Assembly: GCF_003815535.1 (NCBI RefSeq)
Contig: NZ_RPFZ01000001.1
Span: 992,001 to 1,056,000, forward strand
Source: Aurantiacibacter spongiae
GTDB lineage: Bacteria; Pseudomonadota; Alphaproteobacteria; Sphingomonadales; Sphingomonadaceae
DNA length: 64,000 bases
Direction of reading: 5' to 3'
Part shown: positions 41,994 to 50,953 of the stretch, in pieces
Numbering within the stretch: the first letter of the stretch is position 1
Layout of the letters: each line of letters opens with the position of its first letter
Program-made: the position numbers and the translations under genes
Notes under the pieces: model-generated
Databases searched by the model: none
What the model saw: the letters and a program-made list of their open reading frames with translations, nothing else
Told to the model about the DNA's origin: nothing

Positions 41994-44777
41994 TCAGAAA
42001 GTCAGCGCCAGCGATGCGCCCAGGGTGGTGCCCACATCGTAGGTGTTGATCTCGGCGCGCTGCGTTCCGTCGGTCTGGTATTCCTCGTGCCGGCGGCCGA
42101 GGATGTTGCGCGCTTCCAGCTTGAATTCCGCGTTCAGTCCGCGAAATTCGAAGCCCTGACGCGCGACGAGATCAAGGCGGAAGCCGGGATCTTCGATAAT
42201 GTCCGGCAAACCGGCCGTACCGCGGCTCGTTACCCGCTTGCTCGCATAGCTTCCAAGGACGGTCAGCTGTTGCAGCTTATCTGTGTCCTGCAGGCTCAAC
42301 TGAAGGTTGGCGAGATGGTCGGACTGGCCGGTAAGCGGCACGCCGTCATTGAACAGGTTGCTGGCAGGCGTTGCCCCGCCGGGGAAGAGCAGGGTCGTAT
42401 CCCCGTCCGAAACCGATATCGCGGAATCGGTGTAGGTATAGTTGGCGAACAGGGCCAGTTCCTTTGTCTGGAAGAAACCGCCGACGTCGTAGAGGCCGAT
42501 CGTGTACTGCGCATCGACCTCCACACCCTTCAGGGTGGCGCTGGGGGCGTTGGCAAAGCTCGTCAACTGCGCGTTGTCGGAAAAGCTCGAGAACGCCTCG
42601 ATCGGATTTTCGATATCCTTCCAGAACCCTGCGACCGACACCCGGTCGCCGCCGCCGAAGTAGTATTCTGCACGCACTTCGTAATTCGTCAGTTCGCTGT
42701 CGATCAGCAGCGGATTGCCGTTGAACTGACGGTTGGTTTCGGGATCGTAGTAGGTCTGGAAGATAAGTTCTCGAAACTGGGGTCGTGCCAGCGTGCGCGA
42801 GGCGCTCGCACGCAGTTGCAAGTCGTCGATCGGTTCAAAGGTGACGGTCGCGGCGGGCAGCCAATAATCGTTCTCGAGTAGCGTGGAGGCGTTCGAAGTC
42901 AGGGAATCGGCGAACAGCTCGACCGGATTGACCGTCTGCTTCGCATCCTCGTAGCGCACGCCTGCATCAATCTGGACGCGGTCGAGGATCTGCCAGTTGA
43001 TCTTGCCGTAGCCGCCATGAATTTTCAGCGCGGCCGCGAACGCCGGATTGGCTTCCGTCGATTCGATGAGGCCGATATCGTAATATTCGATCACCGCATC
43101 GCCAAGCAGAAGGTCCGGTCGGAACAGGCCGATGCCGTCGGGAAAGCTGGTTGGCGCGTTGAACAGGAATTCGCGGCGCTCCGAATAGCGATCAGTGTCG
43201 CTGTAGGCATAACCGACCGTTGCGGTCAGGGTGTCCAGCACGGGATAGGAGATATCGATGCCCGCCGAATACAGTTCTTCCTGCAGGTCCGAGAACACGA
43301 CGCTCGCATCGCCCGTCTGGCGATCGAGTACGTTGATGAACTGATCCGACAACGGACCGTTGGCGTTGTCGCGGACGTAGGTGAAGGTATATTCGTAGGG
43401 TGCCTCGCGATCGGTGCGCGCATAGCCGCCCCGCAGATCGACACCGAGATCGCCGAATTCGAGTTCCGCCACCAGTTGACTGTCGATCAGCTGGCGTTCG
43501 AACCAGCCGGTCTGCTGCTGCTGGATGGAATCATCATCCTGGAAATCTTCTCCCTGCGACAAGGTGGCCTGCTTTACCGTGTCGCGGATGAACAGGTTGG
43601 TCCACCGGATACGGCTGTCGCCGAACTCGAGTCCGAAGCCGAGCAGACCGTTCACGAGAATGCGGTTGTCGGTCACCAGGTCGTTGAAGTCGGTATCGAG
43701 CGAGAAATCCGCGAGGATGGACTGTGACGTGATATCGCGCGTGCGCCATTTGTTGCTGATCGAAGCGGTGGCGATGACCCCCAGCTGGCCGTCGGAAAAC
43801 ACGTCGAAGGACGTACCGGCGGTTATCCCGCCCGAGAAGTTGACCGGCAGATCGCCGATTTTCTGGAGCAGCACGAGGTTCGGGTTGCCCAGCTGGAATG
43901 CGATGTCGGCTTGGGTAAAGGGCGTACCGTCGACGTTCTGGGCCGAATCCAGCGGCACCTGACTGAGCCGCAATCCGCTGTTGAAATAGGTCTGCAGGGC
44001 AGGCGGTACGTCACGCGTGCCGTCGTCGAAGCCGAACCAGTCATAGTCGCTGCCGTAATAGGCAAGGCCGTTGTGGAAGGTGGTTTCGGTGTCGGCGCTG
44101 ATTCCGCCGCTGATCGTGACGAAGCTTTCGTCCGGCACGGCGCTGGTGGTCAGGTTGATGACACCGCCGCCGAATTCGCCGGGGAAGTTCGCCGAATAGG
44201 TTTTCTGCACCAGGCTCGAGGCGACCACGTTGGTCGGGAAGATGTCCAGCGGGACGACGCGGCTGAGGGGTTGCGGAGAAGGCAGCGGCAGGCCGTTCAG
44301 CAGCGCGAGCGAGTAACGATCGCCCAGACCGCGAACATAGACGAAGCCCTGCCCCTGCACCGAAAGGCCGGTCACACGGCTCAACGCGCCGGCGATATCG
44401 CCCTCACCGGTGCGTGCAATGTCCTCGGTCGACAGGACGCTTATGACCTGGCTGGAATTGCGTGTGGGGTCGCGGTTGATGCGACCGGTGACGACGATCG
44501 CGCCCCCGGGGATGGAAACGTCGGGATCCTCGTAACCCTCGTCGGGCAGCTGCGCGTCGGCGGGCGTCTGTTCATCCGGATTGGGTCCGGGTATCGACTG
44601 CTCGTTCTCGGCATTGCGCTCGGCCTCCTCCTCGGTCGGGGCCTGCGCGCCCCCGGCCCCGGTCTGTCCCGCGCCCTGTGTGCCCTGCGCCAGCGCGGCA
44701 ACGGGCATGGTGAGCGCGGTGGTCAGCGCGAATGCGGCAAGCAGCCGCCGGGAAATCCTGGACGTTCTATCAAGCAT
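41994..44777 (-). CDS. TonB-dependent receptor (putative phosphate-linked locus)
   Basis: The 927-residue product has a signal peptide ending MPVAALAQ, an acidic linker (about 30-90), TonB-box region GGAIVVTGRINRD and plug STEDIARTGEGDIAGALSRVTGLS, then VYVRGLGDRYSLALLNGLPLPS and a 22-strand-type barrel ending in GASLALTF. It follows the lipoprotein gene by about 98 nt on the same strand across a hairpin, which suggests a lipoprotein-receptor pair for a ligand. The ligand is unknown; phosphate-containing compounds are a guess based on Pho-like boxes upstream. Confidence 0.93.
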   Translation of the reverse strand: MLDRTSRISRRLLAAFALTTALTMPVAALAQGTQGAGQTGAGGAQAPTEEEAERNAENEQSIPGPNPDEQTPADAQLPDEGYEDPDVSIPGGAIVVTGRINRDPTRNSSQVISVLSTEDIARTGEGDIAGALSRVTGLSVQGQGFVYVRGLGDRYSLALLNGLPLPSPQPLSRVVPLDIFPTNVVASSLVQKTYSANFPGEFGGGVINLTTSAVPDESFVTISGGISADTETTFHNGLAYYGSDYDWFGFDDGTRDVPPALQTYFNSGLRLSQVPLDSAQNVDGTPFTQADIAFQLGNPNLVLLQKIGDLPVNFSGGITAGTSFDVFSDGQLGVIATASISNKWRTRDITSQSILADFSLDTDFNDLVTDNRILVNGLLGFGLEFGDSRIRWTNLFIRDTVKQATLSQGEDFQDDDSIQQQQTGWFERQLIDSQLVAELEFGDLGVDLRGGYARTDREAPYEYTFTYVRDNANGPLSDQFINVLDRQTGDASVVFSDLQEELYSAGIDISYPVLDTLTATVGYAYSDTDRYSERREFLFNAPTSFPDGIGLFRPDLLLGDAVIEYYDIGLIESTEANPAFAAALKIHGGYGKINWQILDRVQIDAGVRYEDAKQTVNPVELFADSLTSNASTLLENDYWLPAATVTFEPIDDLQLRASASRTLARPQFRELIFQTYYDPETNRQFNGNPLLIDSELTNYEVRAEYYFGGGDRVSVAGFWKDIENPIEAFSSFSDNAQLTSFANAPSATLKGVEVDAQYTIGLYDVGGFFQTKELALFANYTYTDSAISVSDGDTTLLFPGGATPASNLFNDGVPLTGQSDHLANLQLSLQDTDKLQQLTVLGSYASKRVTSRGTAGLPDIIEDPGFRLDLVARQGFEFRGLNAEFKLEARNILGRRHEEYQTDGTQRAEINTYDVGTTLGASLALTF

Positions 44778-44835
44778 TGTACGATCCCGCGTAAGGATGA
44801 CCGGCCCGCCCGTCGCGGGCCGCGACTATGGGAAA

Positions 44836-44860
44836 GGGGGCGCGGGGAAAACGCGCCCCC
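44836..44860 (-). terminator. Hairpin between lipoprotein and TonB receptor genes
   Basis: GGGGGCGCG (44836-44844) and CGCGCCCCC (44852-44860) form a 9-bp stem with a 7-nt loop. On the minus strand only TTTCC follows. It may be an attenuator that lowers receptor expression relative to the lipoprotein. Confidence 0.4.
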
Positions 44861-44875
44861 TCAACCAGCTCCGGA

Positions 44876-46453
44876 TCAGTAGACTGGCAGGGTCAGGCAG
44901 TTGCCGGTGTTGTTACCGAACGTGATCGCGGCCGAATCGCAGGTCCAGCCCTGGGTCCAGTCGTTCGATGCGGAAACCGCACCGATGAAGCTGGCCGATT
45001 CGAAGAAGCTGCTGAGCGAGGTGACATCGAAGATCGGCATGTAGCCATCCTCGTTCGCTCCGTTCAGATAGCCGTTCTGGATCGTGTTGTCGTAATCGAG
45101 CGTGTTTCCGGTCCCGGAAGTTAAGATGGCCTCCACATCGGCGACCGTCACACCGTCGCTGCCGGCTCGGAAATTGGTCTGGCAATCGAGCGCAACCGAA
45201 TTAAAGCGCGGCGGGCCGACGTCGTCGAGGCCGGCATTGGCGGCCCGGATCGTCTCCTGATCGTCGATCCGGATGCATGGCGTACCGGACGACGACTGAT
45301 CGATGACCACACCATTGTACAGACCGTAGTCGGTTCCGCCCCGCAGACGGATCACCTGGTCGCCCGATCGGCGCTGGATGAAGGTGAAGTTCGCTACCTG
45401 GGTGTTCTGACGCGGGGTCTGATCCTCCAACCCGTTGCTCGAATCCGCCTCGATCATCGTGTCGCCGACGCCGCTGCGCTGCGCGGCAAGGACGTACTGG
45501 AAGTTCGCCTTCACCCCGGTGTCGGTGTCGAGCGAATCGTCCTCCGCACCGGCGACGATGAGGTGGGAGAGATTGACGCGGCCGCCGAAGAACTCCGCGC
45601 CGTCGTCGGAACTGTTGACCGACTGGATGTAACTGAGGTCGGTCCCCGAGCCGACGCCACCGGTCGTCAGCGACTGCAGCTCGTTATCGCCCGAAAGCAC
45701 GAAGCCGGAGAAGCGTATCTGCACGTAGCTCATCGAACCCGAGCTGTCGTCGGGAGTGGCTCCGCCGAAGAAGTTCGGATCCGCCGCACCTTCGACCTGA
45801 CGTTCGCAGTTGACGGTACCCGGCGTCGCGCCCGGCTGGAAGCAGTCCGTCACCGGCGCGCGGCCCGACAGGACTACACCGCCCCACTGACCGGAAGAAT
45901 TGTCGTTGTTGAGACCCAGGATGTTGTCACGGCTGGTAAAGATGATCGGGCGATCTTCGGTGCCGTTGGCGTCGATCGAGTTGCCGCGCGTCACGTTGAG
46001 GAAAGACGAGCCGCTGGCATAGATGATGACTCCGGGCTCGATAGTTAGTTCGACATCGGTATCGTCGAAGCCATCGCTGTTGTCGGGAGCGGGACCGCCG
46101 TCGGTGCCCACGCTGACCTGGCCCGGCAGGCGATAGAGCAGTCCGGGAACGTAGGAGAGCGTGGACGAGCTGTTGAACCGGATCGGCGTGGCGCAGACGC
46201 GGTATTCGCCGGTGGGGCCGGAAATCGTTCCCTCGTCGGTCAATCCTTGCGCGTCGGCGATGGTCGGGCAACCGGCAGCGGCCGTCACGCCGCCACTCGT
46301 CGGAGTCGGCGTGGGTGTCGGGCTCGGCGTCGGGCTGGGATTGTTGATGATGATGTCGCCACCAGTGCCCGGCGAAGCGATCTCGTCGGGACCGCAGGCG
46401 CTCAACGCCAGCAAGGAGCACCCGAGAATAAGGTTACGAGAAATGTTGGTCAC
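44876..46453 (-). CDS. Surface lipoprotein with Pro/Thr linker and beta-helix-like body
   Basis: The 525-residue protein starts at GTG 46453 after GAGGGG; the lipobox is SLLALSAC. After acylation come a tract PSPTPSPTPTPTPT and a Gly/Asp/Asn-rich domain with ELTIEPGVIIYASGSSFLNV, SIDANGTEDRPIIFTS and GQWGGVVLSGRAPV. Such repeats occur in secreted right-handed beta-helix-like proteins paired with TonB receptors in several phyla. Four or more Cys suggest disulfides. Function is unknown. Two Pho-box-like sites lie upstream, and a TonB receptor gene follows. It may capture a ligand at the outer surface for that receptor (inference). Confidence 0.72.
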   Translation of the reverse strand: MTNISRNLILGCSLLALSACGPDEIASPGTGGDIIINNPSPTPSPTPTPTPTSGGVTAAAGCPTIADAQGLTDEGTISGPTGEYRVCATPIRFNSSSTLSYVPGLLYRLPGQVSVGTDGGPAPDNSDGFDDTDVELTIEPGVIIYASGSSFLNVTRGNSIDANGTEDRPIIFTSRDNILGLNNDNSSGQWGGVVLSGRAPVTDCFQPGATPGTVNCERQVEGAADPNFFGGATPDDSSGSMSYVQIRFSGFVLSGDNELQSLTTGGVGSGTDLSYIQSVNSSDDGAEFFGGRVNLSHLIVAGAEDDSLDTDTGVKANFQYVLAAQRSGVGDTMIEADSSNGLEDQTPRQNTQVANFTFIQRRSGDQVIRLRGGTDYGLYNGVVIDQSSSGTPCIRIDDQETIRAANAGLDDVGPPRFNSVALDCQTNFRAGSDGVTVADVEAILTSGTGNTLDYDNTIQNGYLNGANEDGYMPIFDVTSLSSFFESASFIGAVSASNDWTQGWTCDSAAITFGNNTGNCLTLPVY

Positions 46454-46527
46454 GGCTGACGGTCCCCTCAAAAACCGGTGAATGAATCGCGAATTGCGTG
46501 TCGCGACTCGCCAGCTAGGACCGTGGG

Positions 46528-46545
46528 GTGACAGTTTTCGGTCAG
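46528..46545 (-). promoter_or_regulatory. Pho-box-like site proximal to the lipoprotein gene
   Basis: Read on the minus strand it is CTGACCGAAAACTGTCAC: two 7-mers with an AAAA spacer, the second matching CTGTCAY fully. It lies about 75 nt upstream of the lipoprotein GTG. Confidence 0.4.
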
Positions 46546-46596
46546 TGTGACAGCGCGGTGTCGCTTTCCACAGGGTTTGCGGCGAGACGAGCCATT

Positions 46597-46614
46597 GTAT
46601 CAGTTTTGTGACAT
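46597..46614 (-). promoter_or_regulatory. Second Pho-box-like site in the lipoprotein/TPR gap
   Basis: Read on the minus strand it is ATGTCACAAAACTGATAC, with the same AAAA spacer as the site at 46528-46545 and 11 of 14 repeat positions matching CTGTCAY. It lies 69 nt upstream of the TPR gene on the other strand, so it could serve either direction. Confidence 0.4.
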
Positions 46615-46682
46615 TGTGACGCTTTTGTTGCGCCTCGCCCGGTACCGGTGCACACTTCATCGAACGCATTGGGAGAAAAGCG

Positions 46683-47048
46683 ATGAAGACGTCCCTGCTT
46701 CTGGGTGTGGCAGCCCTGCTTGGCAGCGCCGCCCCCGTCCTTGCCGCGCAGGCTGACCAGCACGAAGTGGCCTACGATCAGATCGCGGCCGGAGAAGCCC
46801 AGCAGGCGATCGCGCGCCTGGAAGCCGCGAGAGAGCGCATGCCGGATGACCCGGCGCTGCTGATCAATCTCGGCGCCGCCTACGCCGCGACGGGCAATTT
46901 CGAAAAGGCCGGTGAATGCTATCGCGCCGCAATCGCCAGCGACGACCGCTACGAGCTCGAACTCGCCAACGGCGAATGGATGGATCCGCGTAGCGCGGCA
47001 CGGCTCGCCCTGCGTGAACTCGAACGTGACATGGTGGCCATGCGCTAG
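46683..47048 (+). CDS. Small periplasmic tetratricopeptide repeat protein
   Basis: The 121-residue protein has a signal peptide (MKTSLLLGVAALLGSAAPVLAAQ) and two or three TPR helix pairs: EVAYDQIAAGEAQQAIARLEAA and LLINLGAAYAATGNFEKAGECYRAAI. The ATG follows GGGAGAAAAGCG. TPRs bind partner proteins. It lies between the lipoprotein and the T4SS genes and is transcribed towards the latter, 168 nt before virB1, so its partner may be the receptor system or the secretion system. Confidence 0.8.
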   Translation: MKTSLLLGVAALLGSAAPVLAAQADQHEVAYDQIAAGEAQQAIARLEAARERMPDDPALLINLGAAYAATGNFEKAGECYRAAIASDDRYELELANGEWMDPRSAARLALRELERDMVAMR

Positions 47049-47158
47049 GCCGGTGCCCCTCCAACGCTGAAGTCCTCTCGAACGATCCATCGCACGCGTC
47101 GTCCGTTCCAGCGGGAATGGACGACGTTACTGCGCGTTGCGAGTACCTGATCTCGGGA

Positions 47159-47176
47159 CTGTCACGCCTGTGTCAT
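47159..47176 (+). promoter_or_regulatory. Pho-box-like site upstream of the virB operon
   Basis: CTGTCACGCCTGTGTCAT consists of CTGTCAC and GTGTCAT separated by 4 nt; 13 of 14 repeat positions fit CTGTCAY. It ends 39 nt before the virB1 ATG, the distance expected when PhoB replaces the -35. No clear -10 follows. Confidence 0.5.
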
Positions 47177-47215
47177 TTCATGTAAGCAAGGCCCGGGCAT
47201 TGGAGGGTTGCACAG

Positions 47216-47863
47216 ATGATTCTGCGTGGTTTCACGTCTGCCGCCGCATTCGTGCTGGCAGTGCTCGGCGCTGGCAGCGCCCGGGCGGACGTGCTGGAAG
47301 TAGGTGACGATGGTGAGGCGCGCTGGATCGCCGGCGCGTCCGTCGCTGCACCGAGCTTCGCCATGACGAATGCACAGGCCGCCGCGCTGGAGGAAGTCCC
47401 GGTCGATGCGACGGCTCTCGTGCCCGAATCCGCCGTCGCCGATACCGCCTACCAGGCCCGCATCGTCCCAAGGGCCTATGCTGCCAAGGTAGCCGAACTG
47501 GCCGCCCGGTTCGACCTTTCCCCCGCCCTCATCGAGGCTTTGGTGTGGCAGGAAAGCCGCTGGCGCGCCGACGCCGTTTCCCCGGTCGGGGCCGTGGGCC
47601 TGGCGCAGCTGATGCCCGGTACCGCGCGCGAGCTCGGCGTCAATCCGCGCGATCCGTTCGCCAATCTCGAGGGCGGAGCGCGGTACCTGCGCGAACAGCT
47701 CGATCGCTTCGACGGCGATATCGAGCGTGCGCTGGCCGCCTACAACGCCGGACCCGGGCGGGTGATCCGTTCAGGCGGGGTTCCGGCGATCACTGAAACA
47801 CGCGGATACGTCGCGGCCGTCATGGGCCGCCTGTCCGACCACTCGCGGAGTTCCGACCGATAA
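47216..47863 (+). CDS. virB1: Lytic transglycosylase, VirB1-type
   Basis: The 215-residue protein has a signal peptide (ending GAGSARA) and a goose-lysozyme-type SLT domain: LIEALVWQESRW with the catalytic Glu, SPVGAVGLAQLMPGTAREL, and LAAYNAGPGRV. It opens peptidoglycan for the secretion channel. It is the first gene of the cluster and overlaps virB2 by one base (TAATG). A Pho-like box lies upstream. Confidence 0.87.
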   Translation: MILRGFTSAAAFVLAVLGAGSARADVLEVGDDGEARWIAGASVAAPSFAMTNAQAAALEEVPVDATALVPESAVADTAYQARIVPRAYAAKVAELAARFDLSPALIEALVWQESRWRADAVSPVGAVGLAQLMPGTARELGVNPRDPFANLEGGARYLREQLDRFDGDIERALAAYNAGPGRVIRSGGVPAITETRGYVAAVMGRLSDHSRSSDR

Positions 47864-48168
47864 TGCAAGTTCTTGCCCGTCTCGCCGCAGCTGCGACGCT
47901 GCTTTCAGCCGTGGCCTTCCCGTCCGGAGCGCTTGCGCAGGATCCCGCCGGTTCCGGCCCGATCAATGCCGCTCTGGGCTGGATGCAGGGTACGCTTCTG
48001 GGGACGGTCGCCACCACCGTGGCGGTGATGGCAGTGGCCGCCGTTGGCTTCATGATGCTGACGGGACGGATGAACTGGCGCTTTGGCGCGACCGTGATCC
48101 TTGGGGTCTTCATCATCTTCGGAGCCGGCTCGATCGTGGCGGGCATCCAGGGCGCGGCGGTGGGCTGA
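47863..48168 (+). CDS. virB2: Type IV secretion pilin-like subunit, TrbC/VirB2
   Basis: The 101-residue protein has a long signal sequence (residues 1-25, ending GALAQ) and two hydrophobic helices (LGTVATTVAVMAVAAVGFMML and FGATVILGVFIIFGAGSIVAG) around a short loop TGRMNW. This is the TrbC/VirB2 pilin plan. It may form a pilus or a channel stalk. It is 12 nt before virB3. Confidence 0.85.
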   Translation: MQVLARLAAAATLLSAVAFPSGALAQDPAGSGPINAALGWMQGTLLGTVATTVAVMAVAAVGFMMLTGRMNWRFGATVILGVFIIFGAGSIVAGIQGAAVG

Positions 48169-48180
48169 GGAAATACGCTC

Positions 48181-48462
48181 TTGCAACTTGTCCGCCACCC
48201 CGTCCACCGCGCGCTCACCCGACCGCAGATGTTCGCCGGGGTGACGCTGAATTTCTTCGTCATCAATGCACTGGTGACGGTGGAGGCGTTTCTCATCACG
48301 AAAAGCTGGTGGATCGTTCCAGTGCCATTCGTGATGCATGTCATCGGTTATTTCGCCTGCCTGCGCGAACCGCGCATCTTCGACCTGTGGCTGACGAAGG
48401 TCAGCAAGTGCCCGCGGGTAAAGAACTACAAGCGCTGGGGCTGCAACAGCTACGCCGCGTGA
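48181..48462 (+). CDS. virB3: Type IV secretion protein VirB3
   Basis: The 93-residue inner-membrane protein has the VirB3 pattern: LVRHPVHRALTRPQMFAGV, then two membrane helices, then FACLREPRIFDLWLTKVSK. The start is TTG at 48181, with GAGGAA 8 nt upstream, consistent with a low-expression start. It interacts with VirB4 in other systems. Confidence 0.85.
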   Translation: MQLVRHPVHRALTRPQMFAGVTLNFFVINALVTVEAFLITKSWWIVPVPFVMHVIGYFACLREPRIFDLWLTKVSKCPRVKNYKRWGCNSYAA

Positions 48463-48520
48463 CGCGCGTGGCCTACACGAATTTCCGCCGCGCCAATCGC
48501 AGCGGCGAGGGAGCAACGCG

Positions 48521-50953
48521 ATGAAGACCAAGTGGCTCGGAGCCGCCGGATGGAGCGCCAGGGAAGCGGTCGCCGGCGATCGCCTGCCCTACGCGCAGCT
48601 CGTCGATGCGAACATGCTGATGCTGCGCGATGGCTCGCTGATGGGTGCGTTGCAGGTACCCGGACTGCTGTTCGAGACCGAGGACACCGACGCGCTCAAC
48701 GCGCACGCCGCCACGCGCGAGGTCATGCTTCGCTCCAACCTCGATGCGCGTTTCGTCATGTATCATCACGTGATCCGCCGGCGGGTGGCGGTAACGCTCG
48801 ATGCGCGTTTCGACGATCCGTTGTCGGCCCATATCGATGCTCGCTGGCGCGAGAAGCTGTCGTCGGGATCGCTGTTCGTGAACGACCAGTTCGTGACATT
48901 GGTGCGCCGGCCGGCACGCGGCAAGGCCGGGCTGGCCGAACGCGCGGGCAAGATGCTCAAACGGCGCGGCAGGGATGCTGGCGATATCGACCCGAAAGAC
49001 GCTCGCAGCCTGCGGGCGGCGTTGCAGGCGCTGGCCGCCACCCTGGGCGATTACGGGGCGCAGCCGCTCGGCGATTACGTCGGACCTTCGGGCAACACCA
49101 ACAACGAGCTGCTGGAACTGCTTTCCGCGCTCTACAACGGGGAAATGCGCCCGGTGCGCCGACCCGACTTCGATACCGATATCGGGAACATGCTGCCCTA
49201 CCGCCGCGCCAGTTTCGGCATCGACGCGATGGAACTTCGCGGTAGTGGCGGAGCCGATTTCGCTTCGATGCTGTCGCTGAAGGACTATCCGGAGGCGACC
49301 AGCCCCGGCCTGCTCGACGCGATGCTGCGCCTGCCCTACGAGATGGTGGTTTCCGAAAGCTACGCGCCACAGGAACGGCAGACCGCCCGCGAGAAGATCG
49401 ACCTCGCCATCCGCCGCCTCAAGACCGCGGACGAAGAGGCGATGGCCGAACGGGGCGAGATGATGGCCGCGCGCGACGAGCTCGGTGCGGGCAGCGTGGG
49501 CTTCGGCGATCACCACATGACGGTGCTGGTGCGCGAGAGCAATCTGGACCGACTGGACGACGCCACCGCCGCCGTAGCCGCGACGCTGTCCGACACCGGC
49601 GCCATCGCGGTGCGAGAGGACACCAATCTCGAGCCTGCCTTCTGGGGTCAGTTCCCGGGAAACGAGCAGTATGTCGTGCGCCGGGCGATGATCTCCACCG
49701 CCAACATGGCGAGTTTCGGCAGCCTGCACGGGTTCGCGCTCGGCCAGGCGGAGGGCAATCACTGGGGCGAGGCGGTCACCTTGCTGCAGACGACTAGCGC
49801 GACGCCGTTCTTTTTCAACTTCCATCACGGTGATCTGGGCAATTTCTCGGTCATCGGACCGTCTGGTTCGGGCAAGACCGTGGTGATGAATTTCCTCGCC
49901 GCCCAGGCGCAGAAATTCTCGCCCCGCACCATCCTGTTCGACAAGGATCGCGGCGCGGAACTGTTCATCCGCGGGATCGGCGGCAATTACGACCGCATCC
50001 GTTCCGGCGAGCCGAGCGGCTTCAACCCGCTGGCCCTGCCCGACACGCCCGCAAACAGGGGCTTCCTGCGCGACTGGCTGGGCGTTCTGCTGCATGCCGA
50101 GGGACCGGAGGAAAGCGCGACGATCGCCACCGCGGTCGATGCCGCCTATGCCAACGATTCCTCGCTGCGGCGCCTGCGGCACTTTCGCGAACTCGTCTCC
50201 GGGGCCCGCCGACCGCAACCGGGCGACCTCGCCGATCGCCTGTCCGGCTGGATCGAAGACGGCGAGCATGGCTGGCTCTTCGATAATGCGGAGGACCGGC
50301 TCGACCTCACCACCCGCGTGATGGGCTTCGACATGACCGCGCTGCTGGAAAACCCCAAGCTGCGCACACCGACCATGATGTATCTGTTCCACCGCATAGA
50401 GGAACGGCTGGACGGGGATCCGACGATGATCCTGATCGACGAGGGCTGGAAGGCGCTGGATGACGAAGTCTTCGCCGCCCGCATTCGCGATTGGCTGAAA
50501 ACCCTGCGGAAGAGAAATGCGCTCGTCGGCTTCGCGACTCAGAGCGCGCGCGACGCGCTCGATTCGCGGATCGCTACCGCGCTGGTCGAACAGACCGCCA
50601 CGATGGTGTTCATGCCCAACGCCCGCGCCCGGGCGGAAGACTATTGCGAGGGCTTCGGCCTGACCGAACACGAACTGGCTCTTATCAGGTCGCTCCCCGC
50701 CCATTCCCGATGCTTCCTCGTCCGCCAACCCGACGCGAGTGTCGTCGTCCGGCTCGATCTGTCCGGCGCTCCCGAAGTCCTTACCATGCTGTCGGGCCGC
50801 GAAAGCAGCGTCCGCCGGCTCGATCTGCTGCGGGAGGCGGTGGGCGACAACCCCGCCGAATGGTATCCCGCGCTGACCAGCAGGGCGTGGCCGGGTGCGA
50901 CCAACGACGATGAAATACCGGGTGTGTTCCCGGATAGCGAGGCGGCGGAATGA
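48521..50953 (+). CDS. virB4: Type IV secretion ATPase VirB4
   Basis: The 810-residue protein has the TrbE/VirB4 N-terminal domain and a C-terminal AAA+ motor with Walker A GPSGSGKTVVM and Walker B MILIDEGWKALD. KTLRKRNALVGFATQSARD is a sensor-like region. It powers pilus assembly or substrate transport. GAGGGAG precedes the ATG. It overlaps virB6 by 4 nt. Confidence 0.95.
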   Translation: MKTKWLGAAGWSAREAVAGDRLPYAQLVDANMLMLRDGSLMGALQVPGLLFETEDTDALNAHAATREVMLRSNLDARFVMYHHVIRRRVAVTLDARFDDPLSAHIDARWREKLSSGSLFVNDQFVTLVRRPARGKAGLAERAGKMLKRRGRDAGDIDPKDARSLRAALQALAATLGDYGAQPLGDYVGPSGNTNNELLELLSALYNGEMRPVRRPDFDTDIGNMLPYRRASFGIDAMELRGSGGADFASMLSLKDYPEATSPGLLDAMLRLPYEMVVSESYAPQERQTAREKIDLAIRRLKTADEEAMAERGEMMAARDELGAGSVGFGDHHMTVLVRESNLDRLDDATAAVAATLSDTGAIAVREDTNLEPAFWGQFPGNEQYVVRRAMISTANMASFGSLHGFALGQAEGNHWGEAVTLLQTTSATPFFFNFHHGDLGNFSVIGPSGSGKTVVMNFLAAQAQKFSPRTILFDKDRGAELFIRGIGGNYDRIRSGEPSGFNPLALPDTPANRGFLRDWLGVLLHAEGPEESATIATAVDAAYANDSSLRRLRHFRELVSGARRPQPGDLADRLSGWIEDGEHGWLFDNAEDRLDLTTRVMGFDMTALLENPKLRTPTMMYLFHRIEERLDGDPTMILIDEGWKALDDEVFAARIRDWLKTLRKRNALVGFATQSARDALDSRIATALVEQTATMVFMPNARARAEDYCEGFGLTEHELALIRSLPAHSRCFLVRQPDASVVVRLDLSGAPEVLTMLSGRESSVRRLDLLREAVGDNPAEWYPALTSRAWPGATNDDEIPGVFPDSEAAE

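Noticed and set aside
46320-46365. Short repeat of GT-rich units resembling a microsatellite
   Set aside because: It encodes the Pro/Thr linker of the lipoprotein; low-complexity protein coding explains it.
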